DNA of 36,781 bases from Mnemiopsis leidyi (Eukaryota > Ctenophora > Tentaculata > Lobata > Bolinopsidae), in assembly GCA_000226015.1 (NCBI GenBank), contig JH153432.1, positions 206,818-243,598 of the forward strand. Direction: 5' to 3'. The translations under genes were made by a program, and so were the position numbers. The notes beneath the pieces were generated by a model, which did not search any database, was not told the DNA's origin, and worked only from the letters and a program-made list of their open reading frames with translations. Of this stretch, positions 20,986 through 31,812 are shown piece by piece. Positions within the stretch are counted from its first letter, which is position 1; each line of letters begins with the position of its first letter.

Positions 20986-21112
20986 TTGTATGTTTTGAAC
21001 AATATCAAAGGCTCGTTTTCTGTGGATAAAAACAATAAATTACTAATGAAATAATCAAATACTTCATGATAAGAAGTTAACCAGGAGTAGAATAAGTTAA
21101 ATGTTGTAGGTA

Positions 21113-24100
21113 TCAGCCTGTGATTCCCAATTCAGACAATTCCTTATGCACTTTAGCACTGTTAATATTGAACACCTTAGTAAACAACTTTTGAATCAGT
21201 CTCAAAGACTGTTTATCAAGATCAGGGCAAGAGAGCTGAGAAAAGCAGAGCGGTAAAACATGACGTCGCGCCAAGATCCTATAATCTACTTCATCTCTCA
21301 CGGCTACACAAAGAATTTCCAATAGCCAGTTCTGATCTTGTTTGTAATGCAGTGTAGAACTACAAAACATGCTATAAAACATAGGAACATCATGGAAATC
21401 AAACACAGGTCTCTGCAGTAGAAAGTGGCAAATACTTAGGTAAACCTGCTTGTGAGGCATGAACAGGGTGTGAAGCATTTTACCGATAAAATAGACGGAC
21501 AAATGTGGTAATCTCTCCTCAATTGATGTCACTGAGTTTTCAATCATCTTAAACAAATAAGAACACATTGACTTCTCCTTAAACTTTTCTTCTTCAACCA
21601 TGAGTGCTGTTTTCTCCAAACAGATATATGCAACCCTCCGCGTAACCTCATCGTAGCTGCTCAGGGCAAGGAACATAATCCTGCTGATGGGATGGGACAG
21701 AATCATGCGCACATCAACCTCTCCGGCTTGTAAGACATGATGTAACAGGGATAAAATGTACTCTAGTTCACAGGAGACAACCACGACCGAACTCTCCGTG
21801 TCCATCTTAGTGCTCTCTTCTGAGTGAAGCGGAAAGTTATCCACCAGATTGTTCAGCATTGAATTGTCGATGTTTTCCAGGATCTTTATACAGTACTCGT
21901 TGTATAAGGTAATATTTGTGATTTGTCGCAACTCAGTCGCGTATGAGCCGTACGCGAATGGGTACTTCGATGTTACATTTTGCTGCTGGAAATGTTTGAG
22001 AATCTTCAAGATATTCCTGTCAGCTGTAGATGTGGTGACAGTGTAAGATGTCTGAAAAACAAGATATTGCGCGGTAGTAAAACATTCTTTAGGAACTTTG
22101 CCAGTTTCGATAATCAACACTAGTAGCTTAGTCAGCAGAATTTTTGCTGGATTGTCTTTCTCTGAAATCAAATATTTCTGCACAGAAGTGTGACTAATGA
22201 GATTGGCAAAGAGGTCTGATAAGCGATCACCGGCAATTATTTCCTGGAATGTTATGAGAAGTTGCATTAAAACTTCAGCGTGTTTGATGAAATTGTCCTC
22301 ACTTTCCTGATCAAGTAGCTCGACAGTGGTAGAGGCAGTTCTGTTGAACTGTTTCCGAGTGAAAGCTGGAAGATGTTCCTCGTATACCGACACTTGTTGA
22401 GATAAGAAAACTCTTAAATTTTCTACTACAGGATCCTTCATGAATAGCTCAAATATCTCCTTCAAATATTTCTTGCTTTTCAAACACTTGGAAAGATGGG
22501 CCACACTTTCAAAATGATTGGAAATGAAGAAGTCAGAACATTCCAGTTTTACAGCGTCACAGACTAAAGAGATAGCCTCACTTTCATTTACAGGCACGGT
22601 TTTACAAATGATCCTAGGCAATAAGGAAACCCGCTTATTGTTCTTAGACTCTTCCGTGCTTTCGCAGTAGTGCCTGTATTCTTTAGCGTGTTCCTGATAT
22701 TCAGCAGCAGTGAATTGAAAATCATAATCTGAACCAAGAAAGTTGTGAAAGTTCTCAAGTAGAAACATGCTTCGATATCGCATGTGCTTGACCGCACTCA
22801 AGGAATAAGCACAAGGACAGAGCCATTTCTCCAGACATTCTAAACAGGATGGTAAACACAACTTTTCATACAATTCTTGTGTTACCTCATTATCGAGTAT
22901 GAAAAGTAATTCTTTAAGTAGTTTTTCGTCGTTTTCAAACACTTGTACAAACCAGACGAGTAAGGATTCGTCTACCGAAACAGGTGGCGATTGAAAGAGC
23001 CGGAAAAAGTTCAGATTGCAATGGCCTGACTTGAAAGGTTCCCATGCTCTCAGCCCACAAAATTGCTTAAACTTTTCAAGATGGTTTTTTATTGTTGGTA
23101 TGAAATATTTCATTGTATCACCCTCGTTAAAATTATCAATGGCAACATTTTTCAAAACAGCATCAACACGATTCTCCGTCAGCCAGTCCTTCATAACAAC
23201 ACATTTCATTACCTCAACATCGGTAAATTTCATGCCCATGTCTATCAGCTGGTCTATGATTTCTGTAACAAGTCCCACAATTGTCTTGTATATTTTTGGT
23301 TTGTTACACATTTCAGACATTAACTCGTCATTGAAGAGTGTTAAAAAATTGTAAAGATGTCCTTCAGACGGTCGAGGACCAACTGTACAACTTACAAGAG
23401 CAAAATGTTGAGCCATTAAACAGATTTTCCGGACTAAAATAGGATCTTTTCTAACTTTATCAAAGTAATATAGTGATAGATCTGACCAAGAATCACCTCT
23501 TGTTAAAAAATAAGATCCTAAATAAAAAACAGGACAGTCCTGAGCTGATAATGTATCCCCTAAATCGAATTGCCAACTAGTTTGGTCAACATCCTTACTC
23601 TTAAATTTAGGATTACAAATATAGGCTATTAAAATCTTTATCATAGGACATTTGGACATTTCTACATTTGCAAAGTTACATTCACCTGAATGAAGACCCT
23701 TCACGATAATGCTAAGAAGATTAAGTCCAAAATTTGATGAAATGTCACAAATCTTACTGATTAAAATTGAAACTTCATCATCCAGAACGAACTCACGTTT
23801 TACTCCTTTGACACTTACCGTTATACCAGAGTGGTCATCAAAAACAACTGACCCAAGAATAGCAATCGCTCGACTGTATATCAAGTCAGGGCTAATGGCC
23901 AATAGAACTTTGTGGAATAACTCTTTGGATTGATTTGTTTTCTCTAAAATCTTCTTCACAACAGATGGTTGATGAGAAGATATAAAACGTTTTAAAGCAG
24001 CAGGATAAGTAAGGGTGAGAAGTTCAACATCATCACCAGATAGACCGTCCCGTTCAGACACTTCCATCAGATTTTCCAACTTATACTGGTGTAAACAAAA

Positions 24101-25432
24101 CCGGTCTATCTTGGAAAGTAAACCCGCAAGTTTTACCGTGAGAAGTCCAGCTGTGTTGATCACAGAAATGTCCACCAAGTTAAACATTGCAATGTCCCTG
24201 AGATTAACCCGGTCTGGGAATGTCTCTACAGCTACAGCAGCAGACTCAGCGAGAACGAGCAGCAGAGGATATACTGCTATGTCAGAACCGTTTATCTTCA
24301 TCTGTTTTTCTACCAAGTCGGTAACGGACTTGGGGACGAGGTAGTCAATTATTTGTTTGTCGGAAACTTCGGGAGTTATAGTAGACAACAAGTTGTTCAC
24401 ATCTCTAGCTTGCAGAACCTTGCATAGATCTGAAACAAAGGAAAAATCTGCCGACTTCTTGGACAAAATGCTGGATATTAAGGAGGTTGATACTTCAGGA
24501 CAAACTTTAACCATATCTGCGAGGAAGTCACCGAAATATTTGCTGTTGGATGACGCATACTTTACAAAGTTTAGTAGTACAGGATTGCGTGATTGATCTG
24601 TCATTATGTCAACTGCAGAAGATTCAAACAAAATTCCCGTTTTGCGATGGAACAAAGTTCTAAAAAACAAATCTGTTTGCTCCTGAAGTTCAGTCGCAGG
24701 GTCTTCCCAAAATTGAGAGATTTTTACCAAAACTGGAACAGCGAAGAATTGGCACAAAACCTTTTTTTGGATCTTTGCTATGTTCAAAACGTGTTCAAAG
24801 AGGACCTTCGTTACCTCAAGTTTAAGGTTTACACTGTCTTTGTTAATCCTAGAAGTCACATTCTTCAGAACATTCTTCATCATCATGAACTTCACTTTAA
24901 GTTCAACAGAAGGAACACACAAAAAGGACAACATAAATCTGACTGCGTCCTCATGGGCAGGTCCAGAGTTAGCTAGCATTTGTTTTAGGGAGGCGTTACC
25001 AAAGTTGAAATCCTCCAGGAGAGTCTTGGTAACAGATCCGCCAAAACAGTTGAGTAAGATGAGAAAGTCAAGACAGTGTTTTCTAGCTGAACTGGAGCTG
25101 TATTTACTCAAACAGCTGTAAACACTGTGTAGGCGCTCTTTTACTATCTTCCTGCACAGTGCCACAGCTTGCGCATGGAACTGAGAGTGAGCCGCCAAGA
25201 CGGACTTTAGTAGAGACGCAAAGAAAGTGAAGCACGAGGCAGACTGGGGATGTTGTCCGGGTCCTCTATCCCACCAGGCGAACACTTCGTTACATCCCGG
25301 AGAAAGAGTGAGTAGTTGAGGGAGGTGGGAGGAGCGAGGGGAGGAGACCAGCTCCACCAGGTGAAGGAGGGGCTGTGTGTCTGTACCGTCCCCTCTCCTG
25401 ATTGCTTGTAGCGCTGCGCTCACTTCTGACAT
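21113..25432 (-). CDS. URB1: URB1/Npa1 nucleolar pre-ribosome-associated protein 1 homologue
   Basis: A single uninterrupted frame of 1439 codons begins at the ATG complement of 25430-25432. The N-terminal region (about residues 30-330) has the Npa1-type helical pattern, including CFTFFASLL, HCLDFLILLNCFGG and EDFNFGNASLKQM. Near the C-terminus (about 1343-1400) the segment DVPMFYSMFCSS...WLLEILCVAVRDEVDYRIL...RRHV matches the conserved URB1 C-terminal domain. Known role: a large helical-repeat protein of the earliest pre-60S particles in the nucleolus, needed for 25S/28S rRNA folding and maturation. At 1439 residues it is shorter than yeast (about 1760) or human (about 2270) family members, mostly through a condensed middle. 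The absence of introns over 4.3 kb contrasts with the kelch and SERF genes and could reflect intron loss or an ancient retrocopy. Family assignment is from remembered conservation, not a search. Confidence 0.85.
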   Translation of the reverse strand: MSEVSAALQAIRRGDGTDTQPLLHLVELVSSPRSSHLPQLLTLSPGCNEVFAWWDRGPGQHPQSASCFTFFASLLKSVLAAHSQFHAQAVALCRKIVKERLHSVYSCLSKYSSSSARKHCLDFLILLNCFGGSVTKTLLEDFNFGNASLKQMLANSGPAHEDAVRFMLSFLCVPSVELKVKFMMMKNVLKNVTSRINKDSVNLKLEVTKVLFEHVLNIAKIQKKVLCQFFAVPVLVKISQFWEDPATELQEQTDLFFRTLFHRKTGILFESSAVDIMTDQSRNPVLLNFVKYASSNSKYFGDFLADMVKVCPEVSTSLISSILSKKSADFSFVSDLCKVLQARDVNNLLSTITPEVSDKQIIDYLVPKSVTDLVEKQMKINGSDIAVYPLLLVLAESAAVAVETFPDRVNLRDIAMFNLVDISVINTAGLLTVKLAGLLSKIDRFCLHQYKLENLMEVSERDGLSGDDVELLTLTYPAALKRFISSHQPSVVKKILEKTNQSKELFHKVLLAISPDLIYSRAIAILGSVVFDDHSGITVSVKGVKREFVLDDEVSILISKICDISSNFGLNLLSIIVKGLHSGECNFANVEMSKCPMIKILIAYICNPKFKSKDVDQTSWQFDLGDTLSAQDCPVFYLGSYFLTRGDSWSDLSLYYFDKVRKDPILVRKICLMAQHFALVSCTVGPRPSEGHLYNFLTLFNDELMSEMCNKPKIYKTIVGLVTEIIDQLIDMGMKFTDVEVMKCVVMKDWLTENRVDAVLKNVAIDNFNEGDTMKYFIPTIKNHLEKFKQFCGLRAWEPFKSGHCNLNFFRLFQSPPVSVDESLLVWFVQVFENDEKLLKELLFILDNEVTQELYEKLCLPSCLECLEKWLCPCAYSLSAVKHMRYRSMFLLENFHNFLGSDYDFQFTAAEYQEHAKEYRHYCESTEESKNNKRVSLLPRIICKTVPVNESEAISLVCDAVKLECSDFFISNHFESVAHLSKCLKSKKYLKEIFELFMKDPVVENLRVFLSQQVSVYEEHLPAFTRKQFNRTASTTVELLDQESEDNFIKHAEVLMQLLITFQEIIAGDRLSDLFANLISHTSVQKYLISEKDNPAKILLTKLLVLIIETGKVPKECFTTAQYLVFQTSYTVTTSTADRNILKILKHFQQQNVTSKYPFAYGSYATELRQITNITLYNEYCIKILENIDNSMLNNLVDNFPLHSEESTKMDTESSVVVVSCELEYILSLLHHVLQAGEVDVRMILSHPISRIMFLALSSYDEVTRRVAYICLEKTALMVEEEKFKEKSMCSYLFKMIENSVTSIEERLPHLSVYFIGKMLHTLFMPHKQVYLSICHFLLQRPVFDFHDVPMFYSMFCSSTLHYKQDQNWLLEILCVAVRDEVDYRILARRHVLPLCFSQLSCPDLDKQSLRLIQKLFTKVFNINSAKVHKELSELGITG

Positions 25433-25931
25433 GGCACCCTGCCAACAAGCTGTTCATTAACTACTGGTGAAGTTAGGATAATTAGTACTTGTATTTTATA
25501 AGTAGGGTTAAGTTAGAGATAAGTTAGGTTTTCATGTGAACATGGTTTAAAATTGTAGATTTTAGCAATAAGCATCGGTTTATGCATTAGTATAATTTTA
25601 TAATTTTGAGGAATTTGCTCGCTGTAATTTTTCACGCATTAAAGTTTGGAGGAGTAACAAAACCATCTGTATCGGCAATATTAATATAAGAAGTAATAAT
25701 CATATCAACGCAAGTAAAAATTCACAATTAGCCGCGTAATATAATTTAAAAATCTAAAACATTTGAAACCGGAAAATACTAAACTTACAACCAAGATTTT
25801 AACAACCGTCTGACAGCGAACAAAAGAGTTCGAGCAGACGTAAAACGTCGGATCAGGACCCATTTTCAACAGGACAGAAAAACACACAATTCCTGAAAAT
25901 ACACTGGACTATTTTAAATTTTTCGTTTAAT
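25433..25931 (-). other. Intergenic between SERF and URB1
   Basis: About 500 AT-rich bases hold the presumed URB1 promoter and SERF 3' UTR. A 60-codon open frame (25705-25887) has no support. No TATA or CCAAT motif stands out. Confidence 0.4.
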
Positions 25932-26583
25932 CTATTTTGAGCTGGATCCTTGAGCTCCTTGTTCTGCTTTCTTTGCTGCAGCCGCTTCTTGTTTTTTCCT
26001 CATAACCTGAACGAAGATTTTTACTGTGTAAAGAGCGAACAACGTTTTAAACGATTGAAAATTACATATTTTATCTGATGTGAAGTAATATTGAGAAATA
26101 TTGAAAATTTAATTAGATTTTAATGTGTCAACATCTTTATCCAATTAACACTCCAACAGAAGAATACAGGGCTTTGCGAAGTTGTCTGATCAGAACAGTG
26201 TGAAGTATGAAGTGTCTTACAACACAAGGAAATATTCACCTCAGCATCTCTTTCTTTCTTCTGGAGATGAGTCAAACCTTTGTTTCCATCTTGATCTTTT
26301 GAGCCTGAAACATGCCGTTATATATCTGTTTGATAACAAATTATCATAAAAATATAAGCTAGTTGTGAGGCAGAAGATATCCCACCAAATTCACAAATTA
26401 AGAAATGACAGCAATCAATTACTGGGTATGGTGGAGCTCAAAGTACGTAGAACAAAATCGCTAAAGTTAGCCTCAAGAATCGCTAAAATTAACCCAAAAA
26501 GGCAAAAATTAACCTTTTTTCTGGCCTTTGGCCTTCTTTGCTGCTTTCTCCCTAGCTAGATCCCGCTGATTACCCCTAGCCAT
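25932..26583 (-). CDS. SERF: SERF family (small EDRK-rich factor / MOAG-4), three exons
   Basis: Exons 26583-26514, 26304-26240 and 26006-25932 join in phase (G|GC, then phase 0) to a 69-residue protein. It starts MARGNQRDLAREKAAKKAKG, the hallmark of the family (human SERF2 starts with a very similar TRGNQRELAR). It continues with a KDQDGNKGLTHLQKKERDAE segment and a Lys/Glu/Ala-rich tail ending GSSSK, with TAG at 25934-25932. Length fits the family (about 60-110). SERF proteins are small, basic, disordered factors that bind nucleic acids and promote amyloid-type protein aggregation in animals. The donor of exon 1 (GTTAAT) is weak but the phase is exact. The gene lies upstream of URB1 on the same strand, with no sign that the two form one transcription unit. 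Confidence 0.88.
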
Positions 26584-26907
26584 CAGAGAGAGAGGGAGAG
26601 GAATTCACCTACTTACGGAAGTTTTGTTAAATGGTCAAGTTTGACTAAGGTCGTTGATAATTTAAATTACAAAGTTACAAGGAATTAAGCTTAAGGTATT
26701 TTTCATTTTTTACAATTTATTAAACAACTTTACAACAATTCAATATGAAGCAATTATTTACAAAGTGCAAACAACTTAAATGCAAAACAAAGGTGGGTCA
26801 CAAAAATTAAGCACCGCTGTACATAATTTACCATGGTAGATTTTTTCAATTTTTTCAATTTACATCTTTCGACTCAAAAAAGTCTAATGATCTGCACTTT
26901 AAATTCA

Positions 26908-28255
26908 ATAACGGGATTCCCGTCGTTCTGCCCCAGTACATTTTTGCCCCAGAGATTTTGCCCCAGTGACAACGTGCTCACAAATCCAAGCCCCACAACC
27001 ACAAGACCCACTGACCCCCTTGACCTAGCACACTGTGCCCCAGGGAAAATGCCTCAGTGACTTTGCGGCCCACAACGTGGGGCCCCATTCTGTGACGAAT
27101 AGTTCCATTAAACATGGGCAGTTTGGCCAAACAAGCTGGGACTCATCTAGCTAGGCCACATCTGGCAGGGGACGCCTCAAGCTAGGCCACATCTAGCTGG
27201 GACACATCAAGCTGGGACGCAACTAGCTGAGACGCATCCCTGCTCTCCTTTTTCAGCCTCCCGTCTCTCCGCCTCTCTTCTCCCAGCTGTCCTCCTACAA
27301 ACCTTGATTTCTGAACACTGCACCTAGAAATCAGTGTATACCTATGCAATACTGGGCTCCAGCAAAAATTTCTCCTTCATTTTACGGAGCTATTTTTCAA
27401 TAAGGTTCTCGAACAGAGAAATGTACCGTCTCAAATAGAAAACAGGATGAGGGAAAACTGGTATTCTGTGTTCTGACTTCTGACCTCAATTGAAGCACTG
27501 TTCTAGTCTAACAAACCTGATTTTGATAGTTAAACAGAGAATTGCCCCATCTAAAACAAAATCATAGAGAAATCTGGCGTTCTGACATCAAATCAGGATT
27601 TGTTCAAGTTTGAAGAGCTGGATTATTCAATGTTGTTACATCATGTCATTTTTCAAACATGTTCGAATTTAGAATTTATTTTTTCAGCTGCTGTCTGACC
27701 GTTTCTGGGATCGTTAAAATTAAAGTAGCCAGATCGTTTCAATGGCGAAATAAAGTTTCTAGACGCACTTAACACGTAGAATAAAATTATAAAGATTTGA
27801 TTTTTGAATAGTTTGCCTCAGTCAAAATGTTGACCAACGGAGCAGATTGCTGGTTGTCTCCTTGTCATGTTGCAAATTCCAGGGCGCCTTCTCGTCATGG
27901 TAATTTAGTCAAAATATGTTAAAATTCTGGAATAATAATGAAACAACCAAAAATTTGTGTTCAAAATTACCAATTCGACAATAACCGAGGTCAGTGGGAC
28001 ACGATGTTGTCGGACATGATGTCGGTTGGGCAAACCCTCTGGGGCAGGAGGTCAAAGAGGCTCGAGGTTATTGGACACGATGTTGCGGGATACGATGTCA
28101 GTGCGGAAAAACCTTTGGGGCAAAATGTTCTGGGGCAATTTAAGAGGTCAATGGGGTCCGTGGTTGTGGGCCACGACGTCACAGGGGCAAAATCTCTGCG
28201 GCACAATTTTCTGGGGCCCGATGTTCTGGGGCAGGACGACAGCCACTCTATAACA
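26908..28255. mobile_element. GCCCCAG-rich repeat element with inverted ends
   Basis: The left end (about 26911-27090) and the reverse complement of the right end (about 27970-28250) align over more than 100 bases. Both contain CGTCCTGCCCCAG-type starts, CAGAGATTTTGCCCC and CCCACAACCAC motifs in the same order. The ends are therefore imperfect long inverted repeats about 1.34 kb apart, around a centre with no coding frame I recognise. A solo copy lies at about 14545-14660. This looks like a non-autonomous element family. The frames at 26833-27060 and 27938-28270 are by-products of the repeat. Confidence 0.5.
27134..27240 (+). repeat. Degenerate 15-bp tandem repeat
   Basis: About seven units of the type AGCTGGGACGCATCT / AGCTAGGCCACATCT run head to tail within the GCCCCAG element. 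Confidence 0.6.
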
Positions 28256-28312
28256 GAATTCACAAACTGACCTATTTCTTGATTTATAAATCTCCCAAGA
28301 AACTAAGCTAAG

Positions 28313-28576
28313 TTACTTCCTCCAAAAGAAATACCCAATAAATGCAAGCACCAGACAAACTACGAAAAGCATACGTTCAAGATATTTCCACGCAATTTCT
28401 TTGCTTTGTTTAGAGTGAGTAACTTCTCTGATGAGTTTGTTGTTCAGTTCAAATACTTTCATTTTTATACTTATAATGCGATCTTTCTGCTTTTGGCTAA
28501 GTTCCAGCGAGTTGAGGCGGTCTTTGTACAGTTTCTTGGCGTTCGTGGTGCTGAAACCTTCCGGCCAATCTAGAGC
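28313..28576 (-). CDS. Last exon of a tail-anchored coiled-coil protein (CCDC167-like?)
   Basis: The exon follows a TTTAACAG acceptor, opens in phase 0 and encodes 87 residues to TAA (28315-28313). It begins ALDWPEGFSTTNAKKLYKDR. A charged helical, coiled-coil-like segment (RLNSLELSQKQKDRI... IKMKVFELNNKLIREV) follows. It ends with one hydrophobic span (MLFVVCLVLAFIGYFFW) and RK, the layout of a C-tail-anchored membrane protein facing the cytosol. The RLxSxELS motif and overall plan resemble CCDC167, a small animal tail-anchored protein, but this is from memory and weak. The first exon is not identified. A 12-codon ATG exon at 28775-28740 ends in phase 0 at GTAAAG and could join. Alternatively exon 30701-30631 joins in phase if read in its GNILRP frame. 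Confidence 0.6.
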   Translation of the reverse strand, partial: ALDWPEGFSTTNAKKLYKDRLNSLELSQKQKDRIISIKMKVFELNNKLIREVTHSKQSKEIAWKYLERMLFVVCLVLAFIGYFFWRK

Positions 28577-28642
28577 CTGTTAAAGTATTTTAACGTTATT
28601 AAGGCTGCCTTAAATTTACATTAGGTAAGTTAATTTAAAGAG

Positions 28643-28692
28643 TCTTACTTTAATGAACTAATAAAACAAAAGGGTAATAAAACAAAAGGGTA
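28643..28692 (+). repeat. Short tandem duplication AATAAAACAAAAGGGTA
   Basis: Two adjacent copies of a 17-base unit lie just after the acceptor side of the intron that carries the LINE fragment. Possibly replication slippage. No function is inferred. Confidence 0.6.
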
Positions 28693-28854
28693 ACTTTATT
28701 TGCAGTACAATCAATTAATATCAATATAAAATGCTTTACCGGGGCTCCTATTAAAGTTTTTTGATAGATTTGCATTAGGGGCAGACTATTTGATTTATGA
28801 ATAAGGATAAATACTTTGATACTTGGGGAACACTTGGAGAATCTCAGTATTCTA

Positions 28855-29640
28855 CTCAACAACACTTCAGTACAAAGTCTCAAGTGAGGACGTGCTATAC
28901 CCTGTCGAGGAAGTCAGAGACCTCGGAGTAACGGTATCAAACGATTTGAAGTGGTCAAAACACATCGGTAACATGGTCTCTAAAGCTAGGAGTACGTTAT
29001 CATGGATGCTAAGTGTGTTTAGTACTCGTGACAGGATCGTTATGACCACATTTTACAAATCACTGGTAAGAAGTTTGTTGGAGTATTGCTGTCCTCTTTG
29101 GAACCCTGGCAGAGTGGCTGACATACAGCTAATAGAGAGCGTTCAAAGATCATTCACAAGTCGAGTTGGTGGCCTGCAACATCTTAACTATTGGGAAAGG
29201 CTAAAGCAGCTGAATCTGATGTCACTTCAACGCAGACGAGAACGGTATATCATCTTAATGATGTGGGAAATTCTCCATCAAGTTGTTCCCAACTGCTGTG
29301 ATATCAAATTTAAGGTCACTTCCAGGAATGGTGCAGTAGCTATCATACCACCATTGTCAAAGTCAAGCTCTTTGAAGAACCAGACGCTCTACGACATGTC
29401 TTTTGCTGTTCAAGGACCTAAGCTGTGGAACAAAGTGCCCCAGTCAATCAAAGTTGCTGAAACTTTTGACACTTTCAAACATAGTTTGTCCGACTTTCTT
29501 GCTTTGATACCGGACACCCCTCCGGTCGCTGGCTATAGCTGCAGTTGGTCAAACTCGCTGATTGACTACTCACCATCAAGGTGGTCAGACATCTGATGAC
29601 CTTTCCGACTCCTCGGATAAACATCACGAAGTGACGAAGT
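28855..29640 (+). mobile_element. 5'-truncated non-LTR retrotransposon (LINE) reverse-transcriptase 3' end
   Basis: An uninterrupted frame of about 245 codons to TGA at 29594-29596 has the C-terminal reverse-transcriptase/thumb signature of CR1/Jockey-type elements. It includes EVRDLGVTVSNDLKWSKHI, then FYKSLVRSLLEYCCPLWNP, ESVQRSFTSRV and YWERLKQLNLMSLQRRRERY. The catalytic FADD region and the endonuclease are absent, so it is a dead-on-arrival 5'-truncated copy and cannot move itself. The intact frame suggests a recent insertion. After the stop a short GAAGTGACGAAGTAAGTAA-type repeat (about 29620-29645) resembles a LINE tail. It lies just upstream of the tail-anchored exon, opposite strand. 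Confidence 0.85.
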
Positions 29641-29893
29641 AAGTAATTTTTAGCTGTTCACCGATTAGAATTTTATTTTATAAAGTTGGATCGCCGGTAA
29701 ATACAATGTCCACAGAGACAAGGTATTCAGTCTCGGAATAATTAGATCGTTACCCCATCGTAACTTATTTCAGAGAAAACTAGTCACATGACTCCCTATA
29801 GGGAAGACTGATGATATAATTTTTGCTTAATACAGTCCTTTTAATAGCTCCTAATGGGACAATGTAACTTTCTAACACAATTTTGCACTGTCC

Positions 29894-30071
29894 TCATGAT
29901 TGAACCTCACATAATGAACTGTAACTGAGAACTGTAACTGTCCGCCACAAAGCTAGTAACAAGGTGACCAGGAGGATGGTAAGCAACGGAGTGGCCTTCA
30001 GGATCTCAACTAGGACATTGGACAATTGAATTACAGACTGATAGAACAGTTTCGTTACGAGCAGCCTCCAC
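29894..30071 (-). CDS. Candidate alternative C-terminal exon with a membrane span
   Basis: After a polypyrimidine tract and TGGTCAG acceptor, one frame (WRLLVTKLFYQSVIQ...) stays open 58 codons to a TGA. It includes a hydrophobic run (ATPLLTILLVTLLLALW). It needs an upstream exon ending in phase 2. It could be an alternative terminal exon of the same minus-strand gene as 28313-28576. Only splice site and hydrophobicity support it. Confidence 0.22.
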
Positions 30072-30630
30072 CTGACCAGAAAAAAAACTTTCAGCACTGG
30101 CAAGAGCCAACACCGGAACGTTAGCCTTGCCCGTCCTAAGGCAGGCATGTTTTGGCCACTTCCGGACCCTTGAGGCCTTCGTCTATGGCAGGGTTGTCAC
30201 CATACTTTGGGTGCTAACTGCTAACACAGTTTTTCACTGCCCTGAATTACATGTATGTATTATCTTCACTTTTACTCCTACATCTATAACTCTATTTAGG
30301 GACTTGCAAGATGTGACAGGAGCACTCAAATAGCAGAAAGGTGCATCTTGAATTATCTTTAAACACTAAACAGTAAACAGCCATAAATTTTGATGATTTT
30401 AAAATTAATCTATAATTACGGCTGTTGATCGATGAGACACGAACCATGAATCAATTTTGATAAAAACATATTGTGATGCGTTTGAAACTTACAGTTGGAT
30501 ATTGGTTTGCAGATCTTATTCAATCGAGAGGGCTGGGCAGCTTGCCAGCACCCAATTTAACGATATAATGTCAATGAATGTAAAAAGTGCTTAAATGATA
30601 GAGTCTGAAAAACTGCACATCGCACATTAC

Positions 30631-30701
30631 CTTCACTCCTAGAGGGTAATTCTGCTTTAGTCCTAGAACTTTTACGATTATCGGCCTCAAGATATTTCCA
30701 C
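30631..30701 (-). CDS. Candidate 71-base internal exon
   Basis: Bounded by TGATTTCAG and GTAATG. In one frame it reads GNILRPIIVKVLGLKQNYPL and ends in phase 0, compatible with exon 28576-28313. In another it reads WKYLEADNRKSSRT, repeating the WKYLE motif found inside that last exon (15 shared bases at about 28377-28391 and 30687-30701). Which frame is used, if either, is not decided. Confidence 0.25.
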
Positions 30702-31812
30702 CTGAAATCAATGTGCATTTCATTTAAGCTCTATCTAGTTGTTGGATTTATTCAACAGACTTTGTTGAATTTTTTTTGCTAATTCGAGAAACGGTTTTCT
30801 CGTTTCATATAATCAATTATCTCAAGTTCAACCGGAGCCAAAGGCAAAATTTATTGTAGAAACTGCATAATTCCATGTTGCGAACTGCGTCAGTAAATAT
30901 TCCACTCTCAGTTTCGATATAAAAGACCTTGTTTCACTTTCATTTGGTGACACGTGAATACCCGGTTATCATGTGATTATCGTTTTATTGAATTTAGTCA
31001 CCTTGACACTACCAGGTGTAAACGAAGACCTCCAGGCGAGGATGACGTAAAGTATTTTAATTGTTTAGCGATTCTACTTCGCTTTCATATATGATGCCCA
31101 ATATAATCGCACTCGGAACCGGTACTTCTTAAACCATGGTCAGTGATCACTGATCAAAAACCATAAGCAGTCATTGCTCATAACATCAATTTAACGAAAA
31201 GCAAAAAGTTTGCCAACTCTCAGTTCTCACAGTAACAAGACCTGCTTTCTGAAACATAATCCAAGGTTAACCCCGACATTCTAGTCAGCTGCCTTACGAG
31301 CACTGCCAAAAAACTGATAAAAGTCTTTCGCATTCTACAATTATCTTCACGAGTTTTGTCGACCGCAGTTTCTACATAAAAATAACACCGAACCAGTGCG
31401 ATGGAACTTATTGTTATCAGTTGGTCGGGTGAAAAAAGTCGGGGCGTTTCTCGTGACCTGGTGACAACGTGAAGATTAAGTTCAGCCAATCAGAGAGGGA
31501 GAAGATTCCGTAATCTGAGAGGAATGGAGCCAGCAAATATTCTACAAGTTCGCGGAACTTTCCTGTAATAACCTGACTGTTTATGATACCACGGGGGAGT
31601 AGCCAAGAAAATTATTTTATTCTCCTCTAAAATCTCTATAAGATTTATACCTGCGACAGGTCACAAACAGGATACACAGAAGTCAAATACAGTGTTTCCT
31701 ACGGCAGACTTTAAGGGGAAGTATAAAAACTTATAAAAACCGGATTTGGAATAATTTTCTTTGGGGCAACTTTAGTTTACTTTAAAAAGGTCGTTTTTAA
31801 GGGTAGGTTGTT
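30702..31812. other. Intergenic; possible minus-strand promoter
   Basis: No supported gene. A CCAATCAG box lies at 31486-31493. A minus-strand frame below it (31220-31489) has its only ATG late, giving about 37 codons, and I do not call it. A GTATAAAAAC motif lies near 31720. Confidence 0.3.

Noticed and set aside
20774..21035. Poly-RE and poly-LS frames
   Set aside because: Products of the (AG)n microsatellite, interrupted by Ns.
27938..28270. 110-codon plus-strand frame and its antisense partner
   Set aside because: They lie within the GCCCCAG repeat element and its degenerate tandem units; the codons reflect the repeat.
28855..29640. Functional reverse-transcriptase gene
   Set aside because: Only the C-terminal part is present; the catalytic motif and endonuclease are missing.
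31220..31489. 89-codon minus-strand frame
   Set aside because: It lacks an ATG until late in the frame, leaving about 37 codons with no domain.
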